The notes under the pieces: model-generated
What the model saw: the letters and a program-made list of their open reading frames with translations, nothing else
The model's database searches: none
What the model was told of the DNA's origin: nothing
Made by a program: the position numbers and the translations under genes
Shown here: positions 44,163 through 55,707 of the stretch, in pieces
How positions within the stretch are numbered: position 1 is the first letter of the stretch
How the letters are laid out: the number at the start of each line of letters is the position of its first letter
Source: Phymatolithon calcareum
Taxonomy: Eukaryota; Rhodophyta; Florideophyceae; Hapalidiales
Assembly (NCBI GenBank): GCA_977006965.1
Contig: OZ345372.1
Location: 2,356,001-2,420,000 of the forward strand
Length of the DNA: 64,000 nucleotides
Direction: 5' to 3'

Positions 44163-47100
44163 TTATTCATCCCCGTCGTAGAGATGCGGCATAATCTTGT
44201 TGTCCTTGATATAATCCAGGAACACTTGTGTCACAGTTCCATCCTTGTCGATGAAGTCTCGACTTGGCTGCCATTCTGCATCATGTGTCGGACTTCCTTT
44301 CGTTAGAGTCAAGAACTGATATCCTTTCCCTCTCTTCCTATGTTTCAGGATCGAATCCACAATAAACTCCTCTCCTTCAACGACGGGAATAGGATCAGGT
44401 ACAGCTGGGATGGGTGCGGATATATCAGTAGGCTGGTCAAAGTACGGAGTTGTATGAAGAACATTCACAACATCATGAATCCTTAAATGACTTGGCAACT
44501 CCAGTTTGATAGCATTTTTCCCGATGAGTCTCTTCACAGTAAATGGACCAAAGCGTTTAGAGGACAACTTATCCGATTGTTGAGACTTAGAATAAGCGTC
44601 CTTGAAGAGACTCTTATTAATCCAAAGCTTGTCACCGACCTTATAGGAATGAGGCTTGTGAGTCAGAGATGTCCGAGCACTTTGACGAGCCTTCGCAATC
44701 TTGTAGGCATATTTCGCATCGTCAAGAGATACTTGAAGCCGAGACTTAAACTCAGAGACACTTTCAACCTCACAATTTCTCTTAGTCAACAAATCCAAAA
44801 CAGACTTTGGATTCCATCCTAAGTCCATTTCAAATGGAGACATTCCCATATCTTCGCTTATGGCTGAGTTGTAGGCGAATTCAGCTGAGACCAGCAGATC
44901 ATCCCAATCATTTTGATGGTAGGAACAGAAGAATCGAATGTAGTTCTCAACCATTCTGTTCATAATTTCCGATGAAACATCAGTTTGGGGATGGCGGCTT
45001 GAAGACATCTTGAGCTTGATACCACAGAGCTCCAACAGCTGACGCCAATACTTCGAAGTAAACTTGGGATCCCGATCCGAGATGATGCTGTCAGGCAAAC
45101 CGTGGTGCTTGAAGACATTATGGAAGAAGGCGTTTGCAGCATCGACTGCGCTATCTGTCTCTCTGGATGGAATGAAGTGAACTCTTCTTGATAAACGATC
45201 CACCCAGGTAGTAATGCAGTCAAAGCCATTCTTCGTCTTGGGAAGGCTCACTATAAAGTCAGTCGCAAGCGATCCCCATCGTCTCTCGGGTACCTCCAGA
45301 GAAGTCGGATCAGTAAGCTTCTGGCTGCCGTGATCTTTCTTCTGTTGACAAGTGACACAACCTTGAACATACCGCTTCACGTCTCTTCCTTTGTGTTTCC
45401 AGTGGTACTTTTCCAGTCTTGATATTGTTTTCGCGAATCCAAAGTGGCCTCCTATCTTAGAGTCATGGGCCAACTGGAGGATGGTAGATATCGCCTTTCG
45501 AGGCACTCGTAGCTTTCCCTGATACAGTAGTCGTCTACCATCGCGATGAAACATTGGCAGTAACTTTTCCAGCTGACTCTTCTTCACAGGATCTTTGATT
45601 TCTTTCCCATCTAGACTTTTCACGATAGGACCGAAAAACTGATCATCTTCGTAACCGTTCAGAACTGCATCAAGCTCGAGGAACGGAATTTCCAAGGAGT
45701 TGAAAGAGATGTGCGGAGCTCTGGATAGGGCATCACCTAATACATGAATCTTTCCTGGCCTCAATATTATTGGAAAGATTCCAAAGTTCCCAAGAGTCTC
45801 CAGCCACCTTGCCTCTTTCCGACTTATCTTCTGCTTGGAAAAGAAGTGCTTGAGCACTTGGTTATCCGTGAATATCTCGAAACTTGTCCCTTCCAGATAG
45901 CATCGAAATCGCTGCAAGAAGTATATGAGACCCAGTAGCTCACGATCATTTGCAGTGTAGTTTTGCTCGGCTGGACTCAGCTTCTTAGAATAGAATGCAA
46001 TTACACGATCGTTTCCCTCCTCATCCAGCTGTGTCAATGTACCTCAGACTGCATATGTAGAGGCATCGATATGCCCTCTGAACGATTTTTTCCAGTCAGG
46101 AGATACCAGGATCGGAGCACTTGTAATTGCAAGCTTCAGCGATTCAAACGCCTCATCACATCTGGAATCCAATCTCTGAATACCCTGGTCCTTTTTCGTC
46201 AAGTTTGTCAATGGCGCTGCGATTTTCGAGAAGTTCTTGATAAATCGTCGAAAGAACTGTATCAGACCCAAAAAGCTTCGAATATCAGTCAGAGTGCTCG
46301 GTTTCGGCCATTTTTCCAACACTTCAACTTTCTTTGGATCGACACGAACTCCATTCTTTCCGACTATGAGTCCCAAGAACTCAATTTCATCCTTCAGAAA
46401 ATCGCACTTCTTCGGCGACACAAACAACTCATGATCTTTGAGGCGAGATAAAACCGTCTCTATATGCTTAAGGTGTGAAGCCTCATCCTTGCTGAAGATG
46501 AGCAGATCGTCCATGTACACGACCAGGAAGTCATCAATGCAGTCATAGAAGATACGATTCATCAGTGATTGGAACGTAGCAGGTGCATTGCACAATCCCA
46601 TCGGCATCACCAAGTACTCAAAATGACCGTACTTCGTATTGAACGCAGTCTTTTCGAAGTCTTCTGGACGAACGCGAATCTGATGAAATCCAGTTTTCAG
46701 ATCCAACTTCGAAAACACACGAGCGTCACCAAGCATATCGAACATCTCGTCCGACCGAGGAAGCGGAGCGTTGTTTCGCTTTGTAATTCGATTTAAAGCA
46801 CGATAATCAACAACGCCACGCAACAGTTTATCATTGTCCTTCACGAAAAACAAGGAAGCTCCATACGGAGATTTGCTCGGGCGAATCTTTCCCTTCCGCA
46901 GCAACTCCTCAACGTATCTCCTTGCCGCATCCAACTCTAAAGGAGATAACTGATAGAGTGGACGATGTGGCGGCTTCGCTTCCTTATCAACCTCAATTGC
47001 GGGGGTAGTCCATCGGGAAGTTCTTCTTGAAACACAACCTCGAACTTGCACAGGATTTTCCTCAGATTTAGAATTGAGCAATGCAATAGCTGCTCCTTTC

Positions 47101-48619
47101 TCTTCACTCCATTCTCTGAGGTCTTCATCACGTTGGTCGGAACAGCCTTGAACACTTGAAAGGCCTCTTTTCCCTTTTTCTTCCTTAGTATCGATCGAAA
47201 TTTTCGGATACTAAGGCTTGTCACTTGTATCTGGCCTTCTTCGGTATGTGGAGTCTTCGTCACTGGAATTTAGAAAGCGCCAACTTGCACAGCCTGATTT
47301 TCATAATCGATTTTCGGACTGTGGGCCACATGCTACGGCATTCCAAGGATAACGTCGTATCTGCAACTTGCAACGACCCAATTCGAAGTGTATGAATGTG
47401 GGCCTAAACGAGGCGTTGCTCCTTGTATTACCTCTGATGTTTTCTCCAATGTCTTCTCCTTCGAGTGTTTTACTTCTACCCTTGTTCGCACGACACGAAA
47501 AAGGTTTCGGTTTGCCTTGAAAAATTCTCTTGATACAATGTTCGTATTGCAACCGTCGTCCTTGAGTACTCGCACTTTCTTTCCGTTGAGTGTACCGTCG
47601 AGTATTATCAAGTCGTTCACTGGAATGTCGTCATCAGTGAGAGCGCAATCGTCATGATTACGAACAGCAGTAGTCATCGACGCAGAACAAAGGCCTTTTT
47701 TCGAATCCAGCCTTCTGTCCTGAATTTCTTCGCGAAGCTCCTTGCCTTCTGCCACAAGAGAATCTAGGTCACTCGAACTATGATTCAGGTGAGTGCGCTC
47801 AATCTGCTTTCCAGCGCCACTCGATCTCCTTTCGATATCCACGTTTTCGATTCGGACCGTCTTCCCTCGATTTCGCAAACTTCGGTCATTATTTCCTCGC
47901 CTCTGCTTATGTCTCCAGGGGCGACATCCCTCTTTATGGCACGTATAACAAGCATTAGACTTCCGGTCGTCTGTACGCCTTGCATCGCTTCCGAGTTGAT
48001 GATCGCGACGCTCCACGTTACCAATTTCCATGGGCGCCGGTCCGTTATAACGGGAACCAGCGAAGGGATCCGACCTTGCTTGAGAAGAAATCATTCCCGC
48101 GTTGAACAAAGCACTGTCAACGTTCAACGCTATCCTTGCTACTTCATCCATGGTCATAACTCTCGATTTCAGGACTTCCAGTCAAACCTGGGGCTTGAGT
48201 CCCTGACAGAATCTGTCCACCATTTCTCCTTCACTAACGCCTGGGATCGTGAGAACAATGTTTCTGAATTCGGAGAGGTACTCAGAAACCGATGTGCGCT
48301 GATACAGCTTGCGCAATTTATCCCTTGACCTTTGAACACTGTCAAAAGGAATAAATTCTCTTTTCAAAGCGCTCTCGAACGTTTCCCATGTCGTCGGAAT
48401 CTGGTTTGTACTTAAAAGCAAGTACCACCAGTTTGCAGCGTTTCCAGTGAAGAAGGTGGATGCGAAGGATATTTTCGCCGTGTCATCGAGTTGAAAGGCG
48501 TTATTTCCAACTTGAACCAGCGTGATGTACTGCCTTACCTGATACAACCACGAGTGAACCTTGAATTCATCCCTTGAGCCATCGATCGTTGGAGGCTTAT
48601 TAACCTTGAGCAACGACAT
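44163..48619 (-). pseudogene. gag-pol: gag-pol polyprotein of the Ty3/gypsy element
   Basis: One long frame from the ATG at 48619. Gag shows the retrotransposon-gag fold pattern (FFTGNAANWW, FESALKREFIPFD, YQRTSVSEYLSEFR), then a CYTCHKEGC knuckle. Protease has LKDDGCNTNIVS, with Asp-Asp-Gly instead of Asp-Ser/Thr-Gly. RT (46044-47081) has FSKLDLKTGFHQIR, MPMGLCNAPATFQ and intact YMDDLLIF. RNase H has FTDNQVLKH. Integrase has an HH-CC finger (CVTCQQKK) and the DDE residues in ATDFIVSL, SDRDPKF and TDVSSEIMNR. The C-terminus has a chromodomain (about 44220-44350, FIVDSIL...AEWQPSRDFID). Breaks are TGA 48182-48184, TAG 47333-47335, TAA 47270-47272, a frameshift near 47005 and TGA 46044-46046. 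It cannot make a full polyprotein as it stands. Confidence 0.93.
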
Positions 48620-49140
48620 TTTCACCAAAGAGGATCTTTCTCCTACCTGATCAAACCCGTATTAGTGTTACTCGAATCCGTGACCCTGTCGGTCGTCCTA
48701 GGTGACACCCATTAGACGAATGGGATGGTTGAGGATACTTTGGGCGACTCGGCGCAGAGAATAAAACCTCGAGATTCACCTGGCACTCCTGCCCTCAGGT
48801 GAGAAATAGTTAGTGTCTGGCACTCCAGCGCTCAGACACGGTCGTGTTCTTAGTTTTCAAAACGCGACTCTGGTAAACAAGAACCGCGAACCACCAAAAG
48901 GTCAACACGAACCTTAAACTTGAATCACAATCAGTGATTTTTGAACCTTGAATAACGATCTTGGAATCTTGAACAATAAAGACTTGAACCAGAATAACAA
49001 ATGTTGGTTTCGAACCACGACCAGAAACCAACAACAGGAACGACGACTTCTAACCTTGAATAAATCACGAACAGAAACCACGAAAATATTGCCAAATTTC
49101 ACGCTTTGGCAAACTCACGTACCGACGTCAGACGCTAAGA

Positions 49141-49155
49141 GAGCCGGTGCTACCA
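49141..49155 (-). other. primer binding site
   Basis: TGGTAGCACCGGCTC on the minus strand, one base after the 5' LTR, is complementary to a tRNA 3' end ...GGTGCTACCA. It resembles the initiator Met-tRNA site of other Ty3/gypsy elements. Confidence 0.6.
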
Positions 49156-49156
49156 G

Positions 49157-49534
49157 TGAAACGGATGTTGATCGAGCTTAGCGTTGACAGGCACAGTATC
49201 GGTAGTGATAAGATGAGCTTAGAAGAGGTTTGTTGACTTTACCTCACTTGACTTGGTTGGATTTGTGCTTGGCTCCAGTCCGCTAGTCGGAACTAGAGCA
49301 TGCCTTATATAGGCATTGAATTAATTACACGTAACTTACAAATATCATAAAACCCTAAAGTACGAATTATCTAGAGAGCTCCAGAAATTTCCTTACTGCA
49401 ATGCATTCGTCAAATAGTGCATGTGCTCGAATATTCTGGATATTTCTCGCATGCTTCCAGGAGCATCTAGATGTGCATGCTGACAGCTAGCAAAGCTGTC
49501 ACTACTTACGCGCTGCATACATGTCCTTGTTACA
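49157..49534 (-). repeat. 5' LTR
   Basis: 378 bp, 98.9% identical to the LTR at 43738-44115, with the same TATA box candidate. Confidence 0.95.
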
Positions 49535-49539
49535 TAGAG

Positions 49540-50181
49540 CGTCCGGTTGTTCTTAGACCTTTGCAAAGCAATGCTAGACATAGGGTGGAGATTCTGCCGT
49601 CGATGATAGACCAAGGGCCAGGACTTAAAGCATTGTATGGTCCTCATGAGCAGGTACAAAGTTGTCTGTACCGTCACCAATATCAAGAGTGGACCAAGAG
49701 ATTTGTGAGCTGCTTCAATACTGTGCATTGGATTGCAGAAAATTCTCGTCTATTTGAAAGAGAGGGCGAATCATTAAGTATACAGTATTAATTTGTTAGT
49801 CAGGCGAAATGCTTTTGGAATCAATGGGTGTTCGGGAGAATAACTACGGACGAGTTTATGAGTATCCATTCAGAAAGTTTGCTGGAGCTTTCCAATGTGG
49901 CAGAACAAGCGCACGTCATGATGCAATACCGCGAGTGGAAAGAAACAACAGTATCCTTTTCAAGTGCAGAACCAGGGGAGGAAGGACACTAATTCTCGAG
50001 ACCAACCTCGGACGAGCAACGTGAAGTCCATTGGATGAGTTACTCGGTTCAAGCGGTCGCAATTTTATCTAAATTTATGGAAAGCCAGAGAGAGATAGAG
50101 AGAGAGAGCAGTGAAGCAACTCACGAGTTTGAGTCAGAAGCGAAGTTAATTCATTGTAACTATTTTAGGAGATTTATGAAT
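49540..50181. other. no recognisable feature
   Basis: An AG-rich microsatellite (about 50088-50112) is present. No gene is supportable. Confidence 0.45.
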
Positions 50182-50190
50182 AAATATAGG

Positions 50191-52288
50191 GGATTGGATT
50201 AGCGCTGCTTACGATCGCGTGGTCATCCCGGCGCTTCTCGCATAACTGTCTGATCTTGAATGTGACCCAAATCTAATCTCGAATCTAACCAACAGGAGAG
50301 CCCAAGGGTTCCCGAAAAATTATATCTCCAGGTCTAGAGTTCTCGGATGCGGTCTGCCGCAGGGAAGCACATTTTCGCCAATTCTGTGGAACCTTTATAT
50401 CGCTGATCTGGATTTTAGTCTTGACGGTTTCGTGCAATTCAGTTTTGCCGATGACACCAGCTTGCATACAGCTGGAAGAAGTTGGAACGAGGTCATTGAA
50501 AAGCTCAACAAGGCTTCCAGAATCTTTTCGGAACATTGCCAAAGATTGCGCATAGTAATCAATGCAAGGAACTGCAAAGTCCTCGGTTTCGCTCGAGGTG
50601 GAACGCCTCCGTTATGGAGGTATTGACCAAAAGGTAAGAATATCTGGCGCACGGATCGAAGCAGTAGCAGACTGCAAATTTCTAAGAGTCTATTTTGATC
50701 AGCGTCTAAGCTTCAAGAAGCATTGCTCGACAATGAGTCAAAAGCTCAAGTCAAAGACTTGGTTCATGTGCGCTCTAAGTGCCACACCTTGCGTGCTGAA
50801 TCGTATGTGATGGAGTCATTCCGAAAGAGCTACTGGGAACCAGTAGCTCTCTACTGAGCCGCGGCTTTTGATTTGCACGGGCTAACACACACATTAAGCA
50901 AGTGGAAATTTCGAGTAACGAAGCTGCCCGAGTCTCCACCGGCAACTTGAAACCCACCGAGATATCAAAAATTCGATGGTTAACTGGAATGATTGCTCTG
51001 CAGGATTTCGGCGAGAGGGTGGCTACAATGGTACTGGAAAAAAGGTTACGGATGCCGTCGGATACCCCTGTCACAGACGCCATGAACTCTCGCGTGGCTA
51101 AACCTAAAACTCAAACTCGATTTTGGCGTGTGACCAGCACCCAACAGATGGCTGACATAGAAATTCTGGCGCTTCCGCGAGATGGGTTCCAGCCATCAGT
51201 TGGAAAGGGCCTCTCCCAAAATAGACTCATCAGACTCATGACCCCGATCTCAGCAAAGGATGGCGCCGCGGAAATGAAACTAGACGTAGAAGCTCTTATT
51301 CTGGCTCGGGACCCGATACGGGCAGCGGACTTGGAAATATGGACCGATGGCAGTGTTGGCGAAATACCCTCCGAATTCGTCCGCAATCTCCAACATAGCG
51401 AACGAGTCTCGGTTCAATGGGATGAAGGCTGGTACGATGCGACGCTCGAGTTTTTCCACGTTCTCAATCAAGACAAGTCAGCCGTATCTTAATTTGTGAC
51501 CAAACACGGCCAAACACCGGATATCATTATTTCATATGACGACGGGGATGAACATGCATACACCTCAAGACCGACAATCTCAAAGCAACATGCGATTCTT
51601 TGCGATGAAGATGGAGCTATCCTAAACATGTACAGGACCATCCATGTTAATGTCGGGGATGCGGGGGCCTTGCTGATTCATGGAAACGAAACGGTGCAGG
51701 AACTGGCGATGACCGTCGAAGCTTTTGGATCTTCATTCGACGCGGAGTTCTTTGCTGCAGTTCATGCGTTTCAAGAAGCTTTGAAGCTCACCTTTGCACC
51801 TGGATTCACGATAAGATGAATCACCGACAGCAGGAGCTGCATCGAAGCTGTTAACGGACATTCAGGGAGGTCTGGGGAAATGATACGACAACTTTGGGGT
51901 CTTATGGAACAATTGATGTCAAGGGAGATTTTCGTTGAATGCATTTGGATTACAAGTCACTGCGGAAGTCCAAGAAATGATGCTGCCGACGATTTAGAAA
52001 GAATAAGCATTTCCGAATCAAACCTCTTGGACCATCAGAAGGTTCCTCTCGCACTCGAAACAGCAAAATAAATCGTCAAAACATCCGCTAAAACCGAATC
52101 TGTCGCCATTCCGACACTGCCCGAAGAGCTACCCATATCACATCGACGAGCAGAGGTGATCTTACAGTACCTATGCCGTGAGAGACCCCTAGAGATTCGA
52201 AAAATTCTGAGCAATGAGAAGCTATTGTAGAGCAACTTCTGGCGCTCAATCTCCGTGAGAGCGATCTTTCCGCAATAAGAAAAGAAAG
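50191..52288 (+). mobile_element. LINE group 6, 5'-truncated copy 2
   Basis: Starts within RT motif A and ends in the A/G-rich GCAATAAGAAAAGAAAG tail. AAATATAGG flanks both ends (50182-50190 and 52289-52297), a possible 9-bp target duplication. Confidence 0.85.
50198..52238 (+). pseudogene. LINE group 6 ORF2: RT with FADD, split RNase H with Tudor-like insert
   Basis: Pieces in order: SAAYDRVVIPALL then TAA, CGLPQGSTFSPILWNLY, FSFADDTSLHTAG (50438-50475, catalytic pair intact) and a frameshift near 50620. Then follows LEIWTDGSVGE (about 51329-51365) starting RNase H, VSVQWDEGWYDATLEFF (about 51407-51455), TAA at 51490-51492 and DIIISYDDGDEHAY (about 51520-51561). RNase H resumes with AGALLIH, FDAEFFAAV, then TGA 51817-51819, ITDSRSCIEAV and WITSHCGSPRNDAADDL. 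Further stops follow at about 52069 and 52228. The Tudor-like strands are complete here except for the TAA. Copy 1 has a 20-base deletion at that place. Confidence 0.85.
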
Positions 52289-52366
52289 AAATATAGGTTT
52301 ATCCTCTAGCTGTATTTCAGACTCATACATAACGCCAATTTCGTGTGAGACGAAGAGATCGGCATC

Positions 52367-52582
52367 TTGAAAGTGGAAGAAAAGCTGGATGAATACATGA
52401 ATCTGAACACGTATTATTTCTTCTCTGAGCAGGACGAATGCTCGATATGTCTTGGTGATTTTGAGGAAGGACAGGAATTCAGCGTAGCTCCGTCTAACCA
52501 TTCCACGCGAGAAAATCTTTTTGATAACGTTGATTGTGCCATGTGCGATGTGTCGAACAACCATGCGCAGATAGAAGCGTGA
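52367..52582 (+). pseudogene. degenerate RING-type zinc finger fragment
   Basis: The frame reads DECSICLGDFEEGQEFSVAP, then SNHS and further on CAMCD. The C-x2-C, the acidic G-x-E stretch, N-H and C-x2-C resemble a RING-H2 ubiquitin-ligase finger. The third Cys is Ser and the second His is missing. There is no ATG start (the frame opens with TTG) and no partner in the window. It starts some 40 bases after the duplication flanking a group 6 LINE, so it may be a damaged host gene. A longer minus-strand frame over the same bases has no motif and is a shadow. Confidence 0.4.
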
Positions 52583-54054
52583 GCATGGACGATGTAGCGC
52601 TTCTATTCGAACGTTCCGATAAATAGTAGCATAAAGAAGAAGAACGTGATCGTCGATCACGATGATCCTTTCCTTTTCTGTTTCTTGTTGAACAATTGAA
52701 GAAGAAGAAATTACCTTTTCGAAGAACACCCCTTTGTCGGAGCAGCAAGGCCAGAGCCGGTGCGGAGGTATGGCGATCTTCTCAGATTTGCTCACCTCCA
52801 TCTTGCCATCATTTACCTCTTGAGATCATACACTGCGTGCAGACCACCGATGATGGCATACACGCCTCTACAAGCCAAGTGTCGCCGCTGCCCCGCATGA
52901 ATCGATACCCATAGTTATGTCGCGGCGGCACTTCCGGCTGCAACGGGAAAGGGACCACGCGAGATGACATCCGGGCGTTGATTGACATCGCTAAGGACTC
53001 TCTTAGAGCGCAAACAGTGGCAGTTGAAGAGCGGCGCCGCGCGAAGGATCCCCGTGCCGAGCCAGGTCGTTCGACACCCTCTCGAGCCGCAACCAGCGGC
53101 ATTCGAGAAGCCGTCACGCGCTAAGACGCTCCGGCGACAACCTAAGTCGCCCGACAGCGCCTGGGCGCCACAACCGGTGGACGCCTGGAAGAACCCTTTG
53201 GCGCGTGACGACCGGCCAAGGACGTCTTCCCGACGCTTTCTATGCCACCCTCTCAACAGGTTGCGCCACGCGGCGCCGCGCTGCGACAGGCCGAGACTCT
53301 GTGCGTCACATTCACAGGTGCGCACAACTGGTGGCGGTTGAAAACGCGGCTGCACGCAGCGCAGAGTCGAAAGCTTGCTCGACAGTCTCACCGGCGCGCA
53401 CAGTCGCCAGCAACTGCTCCAGAGTCTTAGCCTCGCTGATCGAAATCTCTATATCAAGCAGCAGGCGGAAGAGACCTTGATTTCCAGCTCACACAACGCA
53501 AGCTTTCAGACGCGTTCCATGTGACTGAACCGAGACGTGAACAGTGCGTAAGGCAGCGAACAGCGCGTAAGTCAGCGAACAGCATGAGGAGCTTTTTGGT
53601 ACATCGGCTGTTCGTTTCACACAAGGACTTCTGCGATATCAGATTTCTCGGCGGAGGCTAGACAGGTGAGCTTTTCGAGTTGGCAGCCCGCGTTTTTTTG
53701 TTGACAATCCACCCATCCTTCATAGTCTTTTGTAGTGGTAGTGAAGCAATCGCACGGCTGCAACTACGGCAATCCGGGTCTCCGGCAAGCGGTGCTGGTC
53801 TGGGAGGAGGTTCCTAAGAGTTGCAGGATGTGTGCGGGAACTCTAGTAAGGAGAACTGCGGCACTGCTCGCTTTCTCTGGGGAGCTCGACCGCTGGACGC
53901 CGTGAAAGCAAAGTCTCCAAAATTTCGGTTTTATGTTTCGAATAAAACCGCAGATCTTTCTAAAAGGCTCTCAATGCAGGCAGTCTTCAAGCCTACGTCG
54001 CTATCACAAATAGATTTTTTTACAAGTTATCAACGCGTCTGCAGAAAAGGAAGT
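52583..54054. other. GC-rich unassigned region
   Basis: 52900-53480 is GC-rich and open in several frames. One frame, IRALIDIAKDSLRAQTVAVEE (about 52970-53030), looks helical and Arg-rich and could be an old ORF1 relic, but there is no motif. 53481-54054 shows nothing. Confidence 0.3.
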
Positions 54055-54125
54055 TTTATGATTTCATTTCGAAAGCTCCCAAGGCCTTACCTTGAAGTAA
54101 CGGGGCAGCTCTCGTGATATTTTCT
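54055..54125 (-). mobile_element. LINE group 2 tail fragment
   Basis: Reverse of the AGCTGCCCCGTTACTTCAAG...GGCCTTGGGAGCTTTCGAAA tail, a solo 3' terminus. Confidence 0.75.
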
Positions 54126-54197
54126 AAGCATGGTGCAAGTTTGCCGTGCCAAGAGGCCATGGGTGGTGATGTCGTACCAATCCTCATGAGCAATCTC

Positions 54198-54254
54198 TTG
54201 CTCCAAGCGTCAGCAGATGCGTTGGCAAATTTTAATTAAAAAATTGACTTTTCT
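54198..54254 (+). mobile_element. LINE group 5 tail, nested insertion 1 (57 bp)
   Basis: AGCAGATGCGTTGGCAAATT followed by AATTAAAA, flanked by TCATGAGCAATCTC (54184-54197) and TCATGACCAATCTC (54255-54268), a 14-bp duplication with one mismatch. Confidence 0.8.
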
Positions 54255-54348
54255 TCATGACCAATCTCGTCGAAAGATGTCATCTGACCCAAGAAGAGAT
54301 TAATATCACTGAAAAAGCATTCGCCAAGTTATTTTCTTCACCATCGTA

Positions 54349-54509
54349 CTGGGTTTTTGTACCTTACTAAATCATGTTATACCAACAAGAAAAAAACTAT
54401 TCCATAGACAGAATGCAGCTAAAACCGCTTGGAACTAGGTAACTTGCCCCAAACGTCAGCAGGTGCGTTGGTAACTTTTAAATAAATACCACCCTTTCTT
54501 TCTTCTTCA
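54349..54509 (+). mobile_element. LINE group 5 tail, nested insertion 2 (161 bp)
   Basis: ACCAACAAGAAAAAAACTAT... and AGGTGCGTTGGTAACTTTTA, flanked by perfect TCACCATCGTA repeats (54338-54348 and 54510-54520). Confidence 0.85.
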
Positions 54510-54700
54510 TCACCATCGTAGTTATACGACGACATGGCATAGGCAAATCTTTAAAATAGATTTTCGAAGCTGAACCTCGTAAAATATCTGACAAGTGGAT
54601 CACAAGGTTTTCCTCTCCAGTCTTTTTCCATACAGAAAAGGGGGAAGGCTTTTTCAGCTATGTATACAACGCTAACTAGGGTTACACAGATTTGAGTAGA

Positions 54701-55707
54701 GCAATTTGTCTATATTATTTCACCAAACTTTCTTCTTCAATCGCCCGATTGTGAAGAAAAATAACTGGTTCGAGCGCAGCAAACGCTTTTCGGCACGGCG
54801 ATGAGGAGCAGTTGCGGCAATCCTCTTCTGAGCGGCTTGCAATGGATCCTACGCGCAGAAGCCGTGCGTCTGGCGTGCTAAAACATCTCTCGGTAGTGGC
54901 CCTCGAACAGGCAATAGCGAGCAACCTTAGTCCGCATTCGATGGCGGTTGCTGGGCTTCTCTCAAAACGCCAGCATCCGCCGTTCCGACAGCACCCCCTA
55001 TGTGTAGACCCGCTTCATCCGTGCCCACGCCCGTCGCTGGAACTGCGCTCCATGACTAGGCTTGACTGCTGCTCGGAACCTGGGTCTTGTTGCTCTCAGT
55101 CGACTCCATAGCGTCATCTGAGGCGTCCTCGTTGCACGAGAAACGCTCGCCGTCCTCCACAGGTCCTCCATTGAGTTTTCTCCGTGAATACCGCTCTTCC
55201 CAATGCACCAAGTCTGCACGCAGTGCAGTATCGAGCAATGACTCCTCAGATGAGAACTTGCCTTGCCGGCTGTCGCGTCATTGTCCATGCTGCGAACAGA
55301 AAGGCCAGACGACACAGCTCGACTCATTTTTCCTTCCGTTCGCTCATACCGAGCTCCTCCAACGAACTGCGCTATGATCACAAACTTTTTCGCGCCGAAA
55401 GTTCAAAACCCCCAGAAAAGGCGGTCAGACATCCAGTGTCCTTTAGTTCACTGAACACCCTGTACAATCATTCACCTGCATTTGCAGTTATTTCTTACCA
55501 CCAAATAGTTCCTGAAACCAGAGCAGCCGCTACATTGGGAGCTGCCAATGTTCAATTTTCCCTATAACACTCACACATCTATGATACATTTCCACGCCAC
55601 TGTAGCCGTTTCATACGAACTCCAAGTCCCCAAATTCTGGAAATTTCTTATGACAACCCCCTTACGTTTTTCACCCTCTTACAATCTCCTGGTCGAACCG
55701 TTCGGAA
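54701..55707. other. unassigned, with a possible old MITE end
   Basis: GAGCAGCCGCTACATTGGGA (about 55521) and CCCTATAACACTC (about 55561-55573) resemble the interior and terminus of the MITE at 25572-25928 in reverse. Otherwise nothing is recognised; the open frames here lack motifs. Confidence 0.3.

Larger units (their letters stand above)
43738..49534 (-). mobile_element. Ty3/gypsy chromovirus, full length (5797 bp)
   Basis: Two direct 378-bp LTRs with TG...CA ends enclose a minus-strand gag-pol region. TAGAG on both sides (43733-43737 and 49535-49539) is a 5-bp target duplication. The domain order protease, RT, RNase H, integrase, chromodomain places it among Ty3/gypsy chromoviruses. LTRs differ at only 4 of 378 sites, so insertion was recent, yet the coding region has at least four stops and one frameshift. 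Confidence 0.96.
54150..54700 (+). mobile_element. LINE group 1 relic carrying two nested insertions
   Basis: Aligns with 61700-61975 in three pieces (54150-54197, 54255-54348, 54510-54700): GGTGAT-T-GTACCAAT, GAAGAGATTAATATCACTGA and TACGACG-CATGG. It carries the ORF2 C-terminus and 3' UTR only, with no intact coding sequence. Confidence 0.8.

Noticed and set aside
52088-52801. 237-codon minus-strand open frame
   Set aside because: It overlaps a LINE end and the RING-like fragment on the other strand, has no domain pattern, and its composition looks like a complement of coding sequence.
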